64,000 nucleotides of DNA, from contig NZ_CP197401.1 in the NCBI RefSeq assembly GCF_052162025.1, forward strand, positions 1,550,001 to 1,614,000, in the 5' to 3' direction. The translations under genes were made by a program, and so were the position numbers. Below the pieces are notes generated by a model that saw nothing but the letters and a program-made list of their open reading frames with translations, was not told the origin of the DNA and did not search any database. Positions 26,351 through 35,059 of the stretch are shown piece after piece. The DNA is from Methylobacter sp015476545 (GTDB lineage Bacteria; Pseudomonadota; Gammaproteobacteria; Methylococcales; Methylomonadaceae). Position 1 is the stretch's first letter. Each line of letters begins with the position of its first letter.

Positions 26351-26385
26351 GGCGACTTCGCCTACTGTTGGTAGGCGAAGTCGCC
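26351..26385. repeat. Perfect 15-bp hairpin
   Basis: Arms ggcgacttcgcctac and gtaggcgaagtcgcc with a 5-nt loop. A related but shorter hairpin (ggcgactttagtcgcc) occurs near 23214-23229. Probably a REP-like element. Confidence 0.65.
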
Positions 26386-26487
26386 TCCACATATACGCAA
26401 ATCCTGCCCCTGTAACGGTTCCACAAAAAATCCACTGATCCCGGCCTGATCAAATTATGCATATTTAAATTAGTACATGCTGATTTT

Positions 26488-26517
26488 TTGAGCAAAACTT
26501 GTAATTTAGTCTAAAAT
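26488..26517 (+). promoter_or_regulatory. Probable promoter of flp
   Basis: TTGAGC (26488-26493) and TAAAAT (26512-26517) with an 18-bp spacer. A start near 26524 would give flp a leader of about 150 nt. Confidence 0.45.
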
Positions 26518-26673
26518 TAGCACAGGCTGAGCTTGTTCAGTTATTGAATATTCATCGATATTCCAGTGACGGATTGTCGGTGACTTACCCCGCCTGAAAT
26601 AACGGCCTTATTCTCAGGCAATAAACGACGCACTATCGGGAGCTGTGCGGTTGTCGCAAGGGAGAAAAACAAG

Positions 26674-26889
26674 ATGAAAAATAACGAAGTAAAAGGTAAC
26701 AGAATGAAAGTAGAAAAAATGAAAAAATGGTTGTCGGCGTTTTTGAAGGATGAAGAAGGCGCGAGCGGTATCGAATATGCGCTGGTTGCTGCGATGGTTG
26801 CGATTGCTTTGGTTGCTTTTGTTGGTGATATTAGGACGGCAATCACGAATATTTTTACTGATATTAAAGATAGCTTAAACACTAAATAA
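26674..26889 (+). CDS. flp: Flp-type pilin precursor
   Basis: A 71-residue prepilin, the major subunit of the Tad pilus. The hydrophilic leader ends at Gly in KDEEG, and the mature protein starts ASGIEYALVAAMVAIALVAF. Glu at +5 and Tyr at +6 are hallmarks of Flp pilins. GGGAGA lies about 9 nt before ATG 26674; two internal ATGs are less well placed. The prepilin peptidase gene follows directly, and pilins are usually the most highly expressed gene in such loci. Confidence 0.93.
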   Translation: MKNNEVKGNRMKVEKMKKWLSAFLKDEEGASGIEYALVAAMVAIALVAFVGDIRTAITNIFTDIKDSLNTK

Positions 26890-26927
26890 ATTGGTCGTTG
26901 CAGTAATGTCTAATAGTTAAGACAACT

Positions 26928-27473
26928 ATGGGATTAGACCTGATCTTGCCAGTTCAGTATTGGCTGATTGGAAGCTGGGCTGTCGCATGCGGTGGCTATG
27001 ATCTGGCGTTTCGCCGCATCCCCAATGTCCTGACTTTGGGCGCTCATGGAGGAGCACTGGCGATGCTCGCGGTTACCGGCCAAGGTTGGTTGAGCGCCTC
27101 CCCATCCTCGTGTTTCGCTGCCTGGGCATTGGCGCTAGTTTTAACAGTGCCTGCCTGGGTGTTGAATCGTTTGGGAGCAGGGGACGCCAAACTGCTGGCC
27201 GCCATGGGATTGCTGGGCGGCATGGAAGCGATGCTGGTTGCGTATGCCGTCGCCGGGCTTCTTGTAGGCGGCACGGCGATTGTCTGGACGATAGCTTATC
27301 GGTGGGAGCCATTATTGGCGCTCCAACTGGCGCGCATCGGGATCAATGCGCCGGCGATACCGGAACCGAAGGGCAGAATGCTGCCTTTCGGTCTGGGGCT
27401 TGCCATCGGCTTTGTCGTCGCGCTGGTTCTTTTGGTCGCCCGGATATCGGTCTTGCCGTTTCAATTTGATTGA
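26928..27473 (+). CDS. cpaA: Prepilin peptidase (A24, CpaA/TadV)
   Basis: A 181-residue integral membrane aspartyl protease that removes the Flp leader. The two catalytic Asp residues are visible in GGYDLAFRRIPN (near 25) and GAGDAKLLAAMG (near 86). It lacks the N-terminal methylase domain of PilD, as expected for the Tad type. It follows flp by 38 nt with a weak ribosome site. Confidence 0.9.
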   Translation: MGLDLILPVQYWLIGSWAVACGGYDLAFRRIPNVLTLGAHGGALAMLAVTGQGWLSASPSSCFAAWALALVLTVPAWVLNRLGAGDAKLLAAMGLLGGMEAMLVAYAVAGLLVGGTAIVWTIAYRWEPLLALQLARIGINAPAIPEPKGRMLPFGLGLAIGFVVALVLLVARISVLPFQFD

Positions 27474-27501
27474 TAAGAACCAGTCTGTTTTTCTGTAAGT
27501 A

Positions 27502-28014
27502 ATGGGCGTTATGAAACCAAGAGCCATTCAACCCCGAGCCAGCACTCGCCGCCGCTTATCGTGTAATTTGCGCAAACAGCGCGGTGCGGCAGCCATAGAG
27601 GCCGCGCTTCTGTTCGTCATCTTTTTCACGCTGTTTTATGCCATTGTCAGTTATTCGATGCCGATTCTCATGATGCAGTCGTTTCAGCATGCCGCGTCAG
27701 CGGGGGCTAGGGCAGCGGTGGCGGTTGATCCGACTAAAGAAGGTTATGAAACCCTAGTGGAAAACAGGGTAAAGACTGTCGTAGGCGAGTTGCTGGACTG
27801 GTTGCCTGCAACCGCTCATGCGGCCGTTCTAGGGGGAAAGAACGGAGTAAAAGTGGAATTAGACAAGCCAAGCGCCGGCATGTTGACCGTGACCGTAAGC
27901 TTTCCCAACTATACTGGCAATCCACTGATACCGATTTTGAAGTTTCCAGGTATAGGCGATGTGCCCAAATTACCCAAGGATCTCACTGCGAGTGCTGTCG
28001 TGCAGCTTGATTGA
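27502..28014 (+). CDS. tadE: TadE-like pseudopilin
   Basis: A 170-residue protein with a basic N terminus and a TadE-like hydrophobic region, RGAAAIEAALLFVIFFTLFY (about 28-47). A periplasmic domain follows. TadE proteins are minor pseudopilins processed by the same peptidase. The ATG at 27502 lies 28 nt after cpaA, so flp-cpaA-tadE form one unit before the intergenic repeat. Confidence 0.85.
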   Translation: MGVMKPRAIQPRASTRRRLSCNLRKQRGAAAIEAALLFVIFFTLFYAIVSYSMPILMMQSFQHAASAGARAAVAVDPTKEGYETLVENRVKTVVGELLDWLPATAHAAVLGGKNGVKVELDKPSAGMLTVTVSFPNYTGNPLIPILKFPGIGDVPKLPKDLTASAVVQLD

Positions 28015-28082
28015 GATCACTCCGGTTGAGCCAAATCTGTTTTGATCCACGATCGGCGCATTATGAGACAAGATGCATAGAT

Positions 28083-28173
28083 AATGCCGTTAAGTTAAGC
28101 CGTTCGTGGTGAGCCCTTCGGCTGCGCTCAGGACAGGCTTGTCGAACCATGAATGGCTTAACTTAACGGCATT
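28083..28173. repeat. Large inverted repeat between tadE and cpaB
   Basis: Perfect 19-bp arms aatgccgttaagttaagcc and ggcttaacttaacggcatt enclose about 53 nt that itself holds a 'ttcgtggtgagcccttcg' type sequence. It splits the Tad locus into two units and may terminate the first. The 301-nt gap has no coding sequence. Confidence 0.7.
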
Positions 28174-28215
28174 GGATGCGTAGCGGGTTTATTTTGTCCG
28201 AAAAAAATGGCTTTA

Positions 28216-28244
28216 AAGACAAAAAAGTTCTGCACAACTATAAT
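28216..28244 (+). promoter_or_regulatory. Probable promoter of the cpaB-tadG operon
   Basis: AAGACA (28216-28221), a 17-bp spacer and perfect TATAAT (28239-28244). It lies about 70 nt before the cpaB start and downstream of the large inverted repeat. Confidence 0.6.
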
Positions 28245-28315
28245 TGCTAAGTATTTTTACTTACTAATAACCAAGCAGTTGCTTGCAATAAATTACTCTG
28301 GAGCAAGGGGGGGTA

Positions 28316-29299
28316 ATGAGTAGTTCAGTTTTGCGCGTATTCGCAGTAATACTCGCTGTGGGCGCCATCATCATCGGTTATATCGGTTACAAGGCGAGCA
28401 ATCAGCCGCCCAAGCCGGAACCGGTGCGCGTCGAAGTGGCGGAACCCAAAGGGGAGTCTGTGGTGTTTGCCGCGCGGGATATCCAGTCAGGGCAGGTTAT
28501 CACACAAGAGGATCTGACAACCGCGCTCGTTCCTACCCGTCCGGTGCGTTCCTATCCTGCCGGCGACCTTCTCATCGGCCGCAAGCCCAGAACCGATATT
28601 TCCAAAGGAGAAATGCTGCTGTCCAGCCATTTCCCCTCTTACAGCCAGTTGGCGTCCAGTCTCCATCCCGGCGAGCGGGCAGTCGCCGTTAAAGTCGATG
28701 AAGTGGTCGGCGCCGGCGGCTTCATCGAGCCCGGCGACCAGGTGGATGTGCTGCTCTTTTTAGAGGCTGACCAGGAAACCGGCAAGAACAGTTCAGCCCA
28801 GGTGGTTCTGTCGAAAGTGCGCGTGCTGGCTTTCGGCAATATGCTGGACTCGCCGGAAGAGCAGACGGCTGCTGCCGACGAGCAATCGGACTTGCTGGAA
28901 AAGGCCAAAACCAGCACCGCCAATGAGGCAACGGGTAAACGCAAGAAAAAGGAAGAGGAGCCTGACGGGAAGAAAAGCAAAACCGCCGTGCTGGCTATTG
29001 CCGAATCCGATACCTCGACGCTTATGCTTGCGGAGTCCAGCGGTAGGATCAGGCTCGCGCTTCATGGGGCCGAGCGGGAGGAAAGCGCTCCGGTAATCAT
29101 CGAAGACAGCCTCGTGCCGGCAGCTTTTTCTCCGTCCGGGACGGAGAACGGTAAAAAGGACAAGCACTTCATCGTCTTGAAAGAGCTGACCGGCAACGGA
29201 GCTGTCCAGCCAGATGCCCAAGGCGACAAAGTGAAAGAAGGGCCTCGGGTCATCATACACCGGGGCGGATCGACAGAAACCCTGACTTTGGGGCACTAA
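28316..29299 (+). CDS. cpaB: Tad pilus assembly protein CpaB/RcpC
   Basis: A 327-residue periplasmic protein anchored by one N-terminal helix (about 5-25). It has an SAF-like domain (VVFAARDIQSGQVITQEDL) and an RcpC domain (ERAVAVKVDEVVGAGGFIEP; GDQVDVLLFL). A Lys/Glu-rich linker (TGKRKKKEEEPDGKKSK) lies at about 202-220. CpaB works with the secretin. A strong AAGGGGGG ribosome site precedes ATG 28316. The stop is followed 1 nt later by the GTG of cpaC. Confidence 0.92.
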   Translation: MSSSVLRVFAVILAVGAIIIGYIGYKASNQPPKPEPVRVEVAEPKGESVVFAARDIQSGQVITQEDLTTALVPTRPVRSYPAGDLLIGRKPRTDISKGEMLLSSHFPSYSQLASSLHPGERAVAVKVDEVVGAGGFIEPGDQVDVLLFLEADQETGKNSSAQVVLSKVRVLAFGNMLDSPEEQTAAADEQSDLLEKAKTSTANEATGKRKKKEEEPDGKKSKTAVLAIAESDTSTLMLAESSGRIRLALHGAEREESAPVIIEDSLVPAAFSPSGTENGKKDKHFIVLKELTGNGAVQPDAQGDKVKEGPRVIIHRGGSTETLTLGH

Positions 29300-29300
29300 A

Positions 29301-30704
29301 GTGCGCCGTCAACCAATAATTACAACAACCAGTTTGACAATCAGCAACATGAATTATTTCAAAGCGCTTCTTCTTTGGGCTCTGCTTGCAGCAGCCTTTT
29401 CCGCGCATGCCTATGACGATACCGTCAGCATCGAGATGGGCAAACAACTCAGCTACCGGTATGGCAGTAACATCAAACGCGTCGCCGTCGGCAATCCGGA
29501 AATCGCCGATGTCTCGGTGATCGATGCGCGGCAGATACTGATTACGCCCAAAAAGCCCGGCTCTACCAGCCTGATGCTGTGGCGGGGCTCCGACACAGGA
29601 CAGCCCGACTTTTATGTGGAGTTGCTGGTCACGGCCTCGGAAAACCTGAAACAGCATGCCGTCGAAAGTCTGGAAAATGACAATTTCCAGGTTTCGGAGG
29701 CCGGGGACAAGCTTGAGCTTTCAGGCGAAAGCGATTCACTGGAAGCCCATGACCAGGCTCGTCAGGCCATGGACGAAAAAAGTGAAACCAATGTCGTGGA
29801 TACCAGCAAGCTAGGATTCAATTCGCAGGTTCAGATCGACATCAAAATTGTCGAGGTCAATAGAACACGATTACAGAATGCCGGGCTATTCCTCGGAAAG
29901 AATACCGCCAATACGACACTGGCTGTCTCGTCTCCGAATAATCTGAGCGGTGTTGAATCCGCAGGGCAAGGCGCATTTTCGCTGCTCAGCAGCGGCTTCT
30001 TTCCCCATGCCCAGGCCTTCAATTTTGTGTATGGCAACGCCAGTGAAGGCATACTCGGCGTAATCTCCGTCCTTGAGAACAACGGTTTCGCTTATACGCT
30101 GGCGGAACCCACACTGGTCGCCATGAGCGGACAAAGCGCCAGTTTCCTGGCCGGCGGCGAGTATCCGATTCCCGTACCGCAAGGCGGGGCGGCAACTGGC
30201 GCCATTACCATCAAATACAAGGAGTTCGGCGTGCGCGTGTCGTTGACGCCGACCGTGCTGGACCAGAACCGGATTGCCCTGAAAGTCGCTCCCGAAGTCA
30301 GCGAGCTGGACTTCAGCACTCAAGTTGAAGGTGTCGATATCAGGGTGCCGGGGTTGCGCGTCCGCCGCACCGATACCAGTATCGCCCTGGGCGACGGCGA
30401 GAGCTTCGTCATCAGCGGATTGGTGAGCCAGGACACGCTGGACAGCGTGGATAAGTTTCCGTGGATCGGCGATATTCCGTTTATCGGCGCCTTCTTCAGA
30501 TCCACGCATTTCGAACGCCGCAACAAGGAACTGATCATGGTGGTGACGCCGCACCTGGTTCAGCCATTGGCCAAAGGCGCGCCTTTGCCGCCGATGCCGG
30601 GCGAGCGTTTCCGGCAGTACGACCCGAGTTTCTTCCATACCTTCTTTAAGGAAACGGGGGATTTTCGGACTAAAACGCCTACCCCATCAGGATTTTCGAA
30701 ATAG
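29301..30704 (+). CDS. cpaC: Tad pilus secretin CpaC/RcpA
   Basis: The outer membrane channel of the Tad pilus, 467 residues from GTG 29301. An internal ATG at 29349 would start right at the signal peptide (MNYFKALLLWALLAAAFSAH) but has no clear ribosome site. The N-terminal pilus domain has VAVGNPEIADVSVIDARQIL. The secretin core contains EPTLVAMSGQSASFLAGGEY and the C-terminal secretin signature VRRTDTSIALGDGESFVISG. It is tightly spaced with cpaB and cpaE. Confidence 0.93.
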   Translation: MRRQPIITTTSLTISNMNYFKALLLWALLAAAFSAHAYDDTVSIEMGKQLSYRYGSNIKRVAVGNPEIADVSVIDARQILITPKKPGSTSLMLWRGSDTGQPDFYVELLVTASENLKQHAVESLENDNFQVSEAGDKLELSGESDSLEAHDQARQAMDEKSETNVVDTSKLGFNSQVQIDIKIVEVNRTRLQNAGLFLGKNTANTTLAVSSPNNLSGVESAGQGAFSLLSSGFFPHAQAFNFVYGNASEGILGVISVLENNGFAYTLAEPTLVAMSGQSASFLAGGEYPIPVPQGGAATGAITIKYKEFGVRVSLTPTVLDQNRIALKVAPEVSELDFSTQVEGVDIRVPGLRVRRTDTSIALGDGESFVISGLVSQDTLDSVDKFPWIGDIPFIGAFFRSTHFERRNKELIMVVTPHLVQPLAKGAPLPPMPGERFRQYDPSFFHTFFKETGDFRTKTPTPSGFSK

Positions 30705-30708
30705 TAAT

Positions 30709-31932
30709 ATGAGCATTACACGCAAACACAGTTTCATTGCCGTCACGGACAATCAGGAGCATATGCGCTGGCTGAATGCGGTGTTCAGGGATGAAGGCGA
30801 GGTGGTCGTCGCCGATCTGCCATCGCTTGAGCGTGTACGCCAAATACTTGACCTGACCGGCGCCCAGGTCGTGTTCGTGGCGCTGACGCCGCTGACGCTG
30901 CGGCAGGACGCGGCCCTGATAGAGGGGCTGGTTGCCGTCAAGCCGCTGCTGTCCGTGATCGCCATGGCTGACCAGGTCGATAACGAGATGCTGCTTTTTG
31001 CCATGCGGGCCGGGGCGCGCGATTTTATCCTCACCGGCAGCCGTCCCGGTGAAGTCATCAATCTGGTTCAGCGCCTGCAGAACCGTACGCCGGCGCCCAA
31101 TAACCCCGCGGCATCGCTGGGTAAAATCACGGCGCTGGTCAGCGCCCGGCCCGGCTCCGATACGCCCATGCTGGCTCTCCATCTCGCGCTGGCGATGCAA
31201 GGCGAGAATAAGGAGCGCAATACGCTGCTGCTCGACCTGGGCAATCCGGCCAGCGATACCTTGACCTATCTCGGGCTCAGTTCCCCTTACAGCTTCATCG
31301 ATGCGGTAAGAAGCTTGCGCCGCCTGGATTCCATGCTCATAGACAGCGCCTTCGCCAAGCATGAAAGCGGGCTCAGCCTGCTGGCATTGCCGGAGGACCA
31401 GGGAGGGATGGGCGAGATTACTTCGGCCGACATTTATGTGCTGCTGGGCATGTTGCGGCGCTACTTTGCCCGCATCGTCATTAATCTGGGCGGCGTCCCG
31501 CAGTCGGACTTCCTGTATTTATTATTGAGCAATGCCGACAATACGCTGGTGGTCATCGAGCAAAGTGTTCCCAGCTGCAAGCAAAACATGCAGTTGGTGC
31601 GCAAAATGATCGAACATAAGATCGCGATGGAGCATGTGGAACTGGTCATCGACCGCTATCTTCCGCAGCTGCCGCCCGACGCCGACAGCCTTTCGCGGGG
31701 CTTCGGCCTGGCGCTTCAGGCTACATTGCCGCCTTCCGGCATGGCCCGTCTGAGCATGATGAATTCCGGAGAAAGCCTGTTTCACTGCGCTCCTCGCGAT
31801 CCTTATACGCTGGCGGTCCGGAAACTGGCGAAAAGAATCATGACCAACAGCTCCTCTGCCGATCAGGGGTCCAGCATGAAGAAAGGCCTGTTCAAGTCCA
31901 TCGGTTCCTGGTTCGGCGGCAAGGCGGAGTAA
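30709..31932 (+). CDS. cpaE: Tad assembly ATPase-like protein CpaE/TadZ
   Basis: A 407-residue MinD/ParA-like protein with an N-terminal receiver-like domain (about 8-130). The P-loop position reads SARPGSDTPMLALHLALAMQ, so the usual GK(T/S) of the deviant Walker A motif is missing. Later motifs (LLLDLG; FARIVINLGGVPQ) fit the fold. TadZ proteins mark the pole for pilus assembly; loss of the P-loop Lys suggests weak or no ATP hydrolysis. It lies 4 nt after cpaC and 4 nt before cpaF. Confidence 0.9.
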   Translation: MSITRKHSFIAVTDNQEHMRWLNAVFRDEGEVVVADLPSLERVRQILDLTGAQVVFVALTPLTLRQDAALIEGLVAVKPLLSVIAMADQVDNEMLLFAMRAGARDFILTGSRPGEVINLVQRLQNRTPAPNNPAASLGKITALVSARPGSDTPMLALHLALAMQGENKERNTLLLDLGNPASDTLTYLGLSSPYSFIDAVRSLRRLDSMLIDSAFAKHESGLSLLALPEDQGGMGEITSADIYVLLGMLRRYFARIVINLGGVPQSDFLYLLLSNADNTLVVIEQSVPSCKQNMQLVRKMIEHKIAMEHVELVIDRYLPQLPPDADSLSRGFGLALQATLPPSGMARLSMMNSGESLFHCAPRDPYTLAVRKLAKRIMTNSSSADQGSSMKKGLFKSIGSWFGGKAE

Positions 31933-31936
31933 GGCG

Positions 31937-33220
31937 ATGGGATTGAAATTTCCTCAGTACGACTACAGCCTCAAGCACACGGAAAGCTACCAGGATCTCA
32001 AGTACTCGCTGCACCGCTATCTGATCGACCGTATCGAGGAGGATAACATCCCGCTGAACGAATGGACGCCTGAACAGATTCAGCGCTACGTGCATGACCA
32101 TGTATCGCGCTACGCCAGCCAGCGGCAGCTCGCGGTGACCAGCTACGACCTTGATGACCTGAGCGAGGAGATGGTCAACGAACTCACCGGATACGGCCCG
32201 CTTCAGTCCCTGCTGGCCGACGATCAGATCAGCGACATCATGGTGAACGGCGCCAGGCATATCTTTATCGAACGCGGCGGCAGAGTGCAGCAAGCCGATC
32301 TGAGATTTATCGATGACGATCACGTATTGCGCGTGATTCGCCGCATTATCGCGCCTCTCGGACGCCGGCTGGACGAATCCAGCCCCATGGTGGACGCGCG
32401 TTTGCCCGACGGCAGCCGGGTCAACGCCATTATTCCCCCGCTCGCTATCGACGGCCCTTGTTTGTCGGTGCGCAAATTCCGCAAGGACCCGCTGCGCGAA
32501 TCGGATCTGCTGGTTTACGGCACGGCCACTGAAGCCATGCTGGAATTTTTCAGGAAAGCCGTGATGTGCCGTTGTAATATCCTGATCAGCGGGGGAACCG
32601 GCTCGGGCAAAACGACGCTGCTGAACATTCTGAGCCGGTCCATCGATGCGCGGGAACGGATCGTGACCATCGAGGATGCCGCCGAGCTGCAGCTTGGCCA
32701 CAGCCATGTGGTGCGCCTTGAAACGCGTCCGCCCAATGTGGAAGGCGAAGGCGAGGTCAGAGCGCGCGATCTGGTGCGCAACGCCTTGCGGATGCGGCCG
32801 GACCGCATCATTCTGGGCGAGGTTCGCGGCGAAGAGGTCCTGGACGTATTGCAGGCGATGAATACCGGGCATGACGGCTCGATGAGCACGGTGCACGCCA
32901 ACAGCGCCCGCGATGCCTTGGTTCGATTGGAGATGCTGTCGGCTCTGGCGAGTTTTCAGGGCGGGATAGACGTACTCCGGCAAATGATCGGCAGTGCCAT
33001 CGATATTGTCGTCCAGATCGCCCGGTTTTCCGACGGCACACGCCGCATTATCTCCATTGTCGAAGTGGTCGGGATTCGCGACGGCCAGTTCATGCTGAAC
33101 GAGCTATTTGGCTACGACAAAGTGCATAAATGCTTTGTGGCCGGCAATACACGCCCGTCCGGCCAGAAATTCGAAGCCGAAGGAGGCTTCATGGGCGAGG
33201 GAGGGGCGTCCTTTGGTTAG
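31937..33220 (+). CDS. cpaF: Tad secretion ATPase CpaF/TadA
   Basis: A 427-residue hexameric ATPase of the GspE/VirB11 superfamily that powers pilus extension, and in Tad systems probably retraction. Walker A is GGTGSGKTTLLN near 218-229. The Asp/Glu box TIEDAAELQL, the Walker B region RPDRIILGEVRG, and the His motif MSTVHANSARDAL are all present. The N-terminal helical domain has GYGPLQSLLADDQISDIMVN. Its last 8 nt overlap the tadB start. Confidence 0.95.
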   Translation: MGLKFPQYDYSLKHTESYQDLKYSLHRYLIDRIEEDNIPLNEWTPEQIQRYVHDHVSRYASQRQLAVTSYDLDDLSEEMVNELTGYGPLQSLLADDQISDIMVNGARHIFIERGGRVQQADLRFIDDDHVLRVIRRIIAPLGRRLDESSPMVDARLPDGSRVNAIIPPLAIDGPCLSVRKFRKDPLRESDLLVYGTATEAMLEFFRKAVMCRCNILISGGTGSGKTTLLNILSRSIDARERIVTIEDAAELQLGHSHVVRLETRPPNVEGEGEVRARDLVRNALRMRPDRIILGEVRGEEVLDVLQAMNTGHDGSMSTVHANSARDALVRLEMLSALASFQGGIDVLRQMIGSAIDIVVQIARFSDGTRRIISIVEVVGIRDGQFMLNELFGYDKVHKCFVAGNTRPSGQKFEAEGGFMGEGGASFG

Positions 33221-34115
33221 CAAAGAAATTTTGATCTATGCCGTGGCTGTCGCGCTGTTGGCCCTGGCCTTGTTTATTTACCTGCAAAGCCAGCGGGAAG
33301 CGTTCGTCGAAAAAGTCGGGCGGCGCATGGCGGAATCGTCCGGGCTCGAGACTCAACCCCTGTTGCATCGGAAGCAGAACAAACTGCCCATGATCGAGCG
33401 CCTGTTCTGGCGGGCGGGCATCGACGTGAGCGGCCGGCAGTTGTTTGCAGGCCTTCTGTGTCTGATTCTGCTTGCCGTTTTCGGAGGGCTGTGGAAAGGC
33501 CCTGCATTCGGGCTGTCGATGCCGGTTGTTGGCGTTGTTATCGTTTATCTGTGGCTTTCGCATAAGGCGAACAGCCGCATAACCTTGATTCTTGTCCAGC
33601 TTCCCTTGTTTCTCGACCAGGTGCTGCGCGGCCTCGGCACCGGCCGCAGCATGGAGGGCGCCTTGAAGCTGGCCGCCGAGGAAACGCCAGCGCCTTTCAA
33701 GGAAATCATCGAGCGGGTGCTGCGCGCCAACGAATTGGGCGCCGATCTGGGGACTGTGATTCAGGAAACCGCCGATCTTTATCGAATCAACGAGTTGTAC
33801 CTGTTGGCGCTGGCGATAAGGATAAACAGGACTTACGGCAGCAGTGTCCGGGATTTGCTGCAGAACGTGGTCAAAATGATCCATGAACGCGAGGCGGCGC
33901 GCCGGGAACTGCGCGCGATGACCGGAGAGACCCGGGTCACGGCCTGGGTGCTGGGACTGCTGCCTCCGGGCATGGCGGCTTATATCATGGCCATGAACCC
34001 GAGTTATCTGGAGACCATGTGGAATGATCCTTCCGGACGCACTCTGCTCATGGTCGCCGTGGCCTTGCAGATAGCCGGGGCATTCACGCTCTGGCGCATG
34101 ATCAAAAGCATTTAA
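33213..34115 (+). CDS. tadB: Tad inner membrane platform protein TadB
   Basis: A T2SSF-family platform protein of 300 residues with a membrane helix at the N terminus, two near 70-110 and more at the C terminus. The cytoplasmic domain contains QLPLFLDQVLRGLGTGRSME and the typical RELRAMTGETRVTAWVLG. I place the start at TTG 33213 (MVSKEILIYAV) with GGAGGGG 6 nt upstream, because the first residue then begins the membrane anchor. The open frame runs further upstream inside cpaF but without protein-like sequence. Confidence 0.88.
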   Translation: MVSKEILIYAVAVALLALALFIYLQSQREAFVEKVGRRMAESSGLETQPLLHRKQNKLPMIERLFWRAGIDVSGRQLFAGLLCLILLAVFGGLWKGPAFGLSMPVVGVVIVYLWLSHKANSRITLILVQLPLFLDQVLRGLGTGRSMEGALKLAAEETPAPFKEIIERVLRANELGADLGTVIQETADLYRINELYLLALAIRINRTYGSSVRDLLQNVVKMIHEREAARRELRAMTGETRVTAWVLGLLPPGMAAYIMAMNPSYLETMWNDPSGRTLLMVAVALQIAGAFTLWRMIKSI

Positions 34116-34126
34116 GAGGCGTTGTC

Positions 34127-35059
34127 ATGACATTATGGTTGTATTTTACGATGGCGCTGCTGCTTGTTCTGGCTGGCGGCCTGCTGTTCTGGGCATCGTT
34201 TCGATCAGATAGCGTAATTAATACATCGCAGCGGCGATTCAACGATCTTCTTAAAACCGGCGTGAAGTCCAGCGGCGCGGATGAAAGCTGGATACTTTCG
34301 GCTATCGAGCGTATGGGCGGCAGCGGCATGGGAAAAGTGTTGCAGGGCTCAGATCAGGAAGAAATGACGCGGTTATTGAAACAAGCCGGGTGGTACGCCG
34401 CCCGGAAGCGCGCGTTTTTTGCGCTGGCTTCGTGGCTGGCCCCGTTGATTGCCGTGGTCGGCGCCGTCGCCTATGCCGTCAATGCCGTTGACATAACCGG
34501 TGCACAAAAGCTGGCATTGGTTTTTATTGCATTCGCCCTGGGTTTTTTATCGCCCCGCTATGTTTTGCGTTACCGGGCGAAAGCGCGCCGCAATGCCTTG
34601 TCCCGGGAAATGCCCACGGCGATTTATTTGCTGCGCATGCTGTTCGATGCGGGGCTTTCAACCGAACATGCCTTGCGGGTGATGTATGAGGAGGGAGACG
34701 TGCTGATGCCGAATCTCTCGGAAGAAATCGCCGGGGCATTGCAGCGCATCGATGCCGGACATGACCGCGCCGACGCTTTGCACGAAATGGCCGAGCCCCT
34801 GGACGTTGCCGAGTTGACCGACACTGTAGCCATTCTTAGGCAGGTGACCCGCTACGGCGGCAATATCCGCGAATCCCTGGTGAAATTCGCCCAGTTGATG
34901 GAAGAGCGCCAGCAGTCGGCCCTGCGCGAGTATGTCAATCAGCTGTCCGGTAAAATGTCGGTCGTGATGATGATTTTCCTGTTTCCCGCCCTGTTGATTT
35001 TTCTTGCCGGCCCGGGGTTTCTTGCCCTCGGGAAGGGATTGATGAGTGTTTATGGTTAG
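34127..35059 (+). CDS. tadC: Tad inner membrane platform protein TadC
   Basis: The second T2SSF-family platform protein, 310 residues, partner of TadB. It has an N-terminal helix, a helix pair near 100-145, the cytoplasmic domain with PTAIYLLRMLFDAGLSTEHA and a C-terminal helix (VVMMIFLFPALLIFLAGPG). It lies 11 nt after tadB, and tadD begins before its stop codon. Confidence 0.92.
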   Translation: MTLWLYFTMALLLVLAGGLLFWASFRSDSVINTSQRRFNDLLKTGVKSSGADESWILSAIERMGGSGMGKVLQGSDQEEMTRLLKQAGWYAARKRAFFALASWLAPLIAVVGAVAYAVNAVDITGAQKLALVFIAFALGFLSPRYVLRYRAKARRNALSREMPTAIYLLRMLFDAGLSTEHALRVMYEEGDVLMPNLSEEIAGALQRIDAGHDRADALHEMAEPLDVAELTDTVAILRQVTRYGGNIRESLVKFAQLMEERQQSALREYVNQLSGKMSVVMMIFLFPALLIFLAGPGFLALGKGLMSVYG

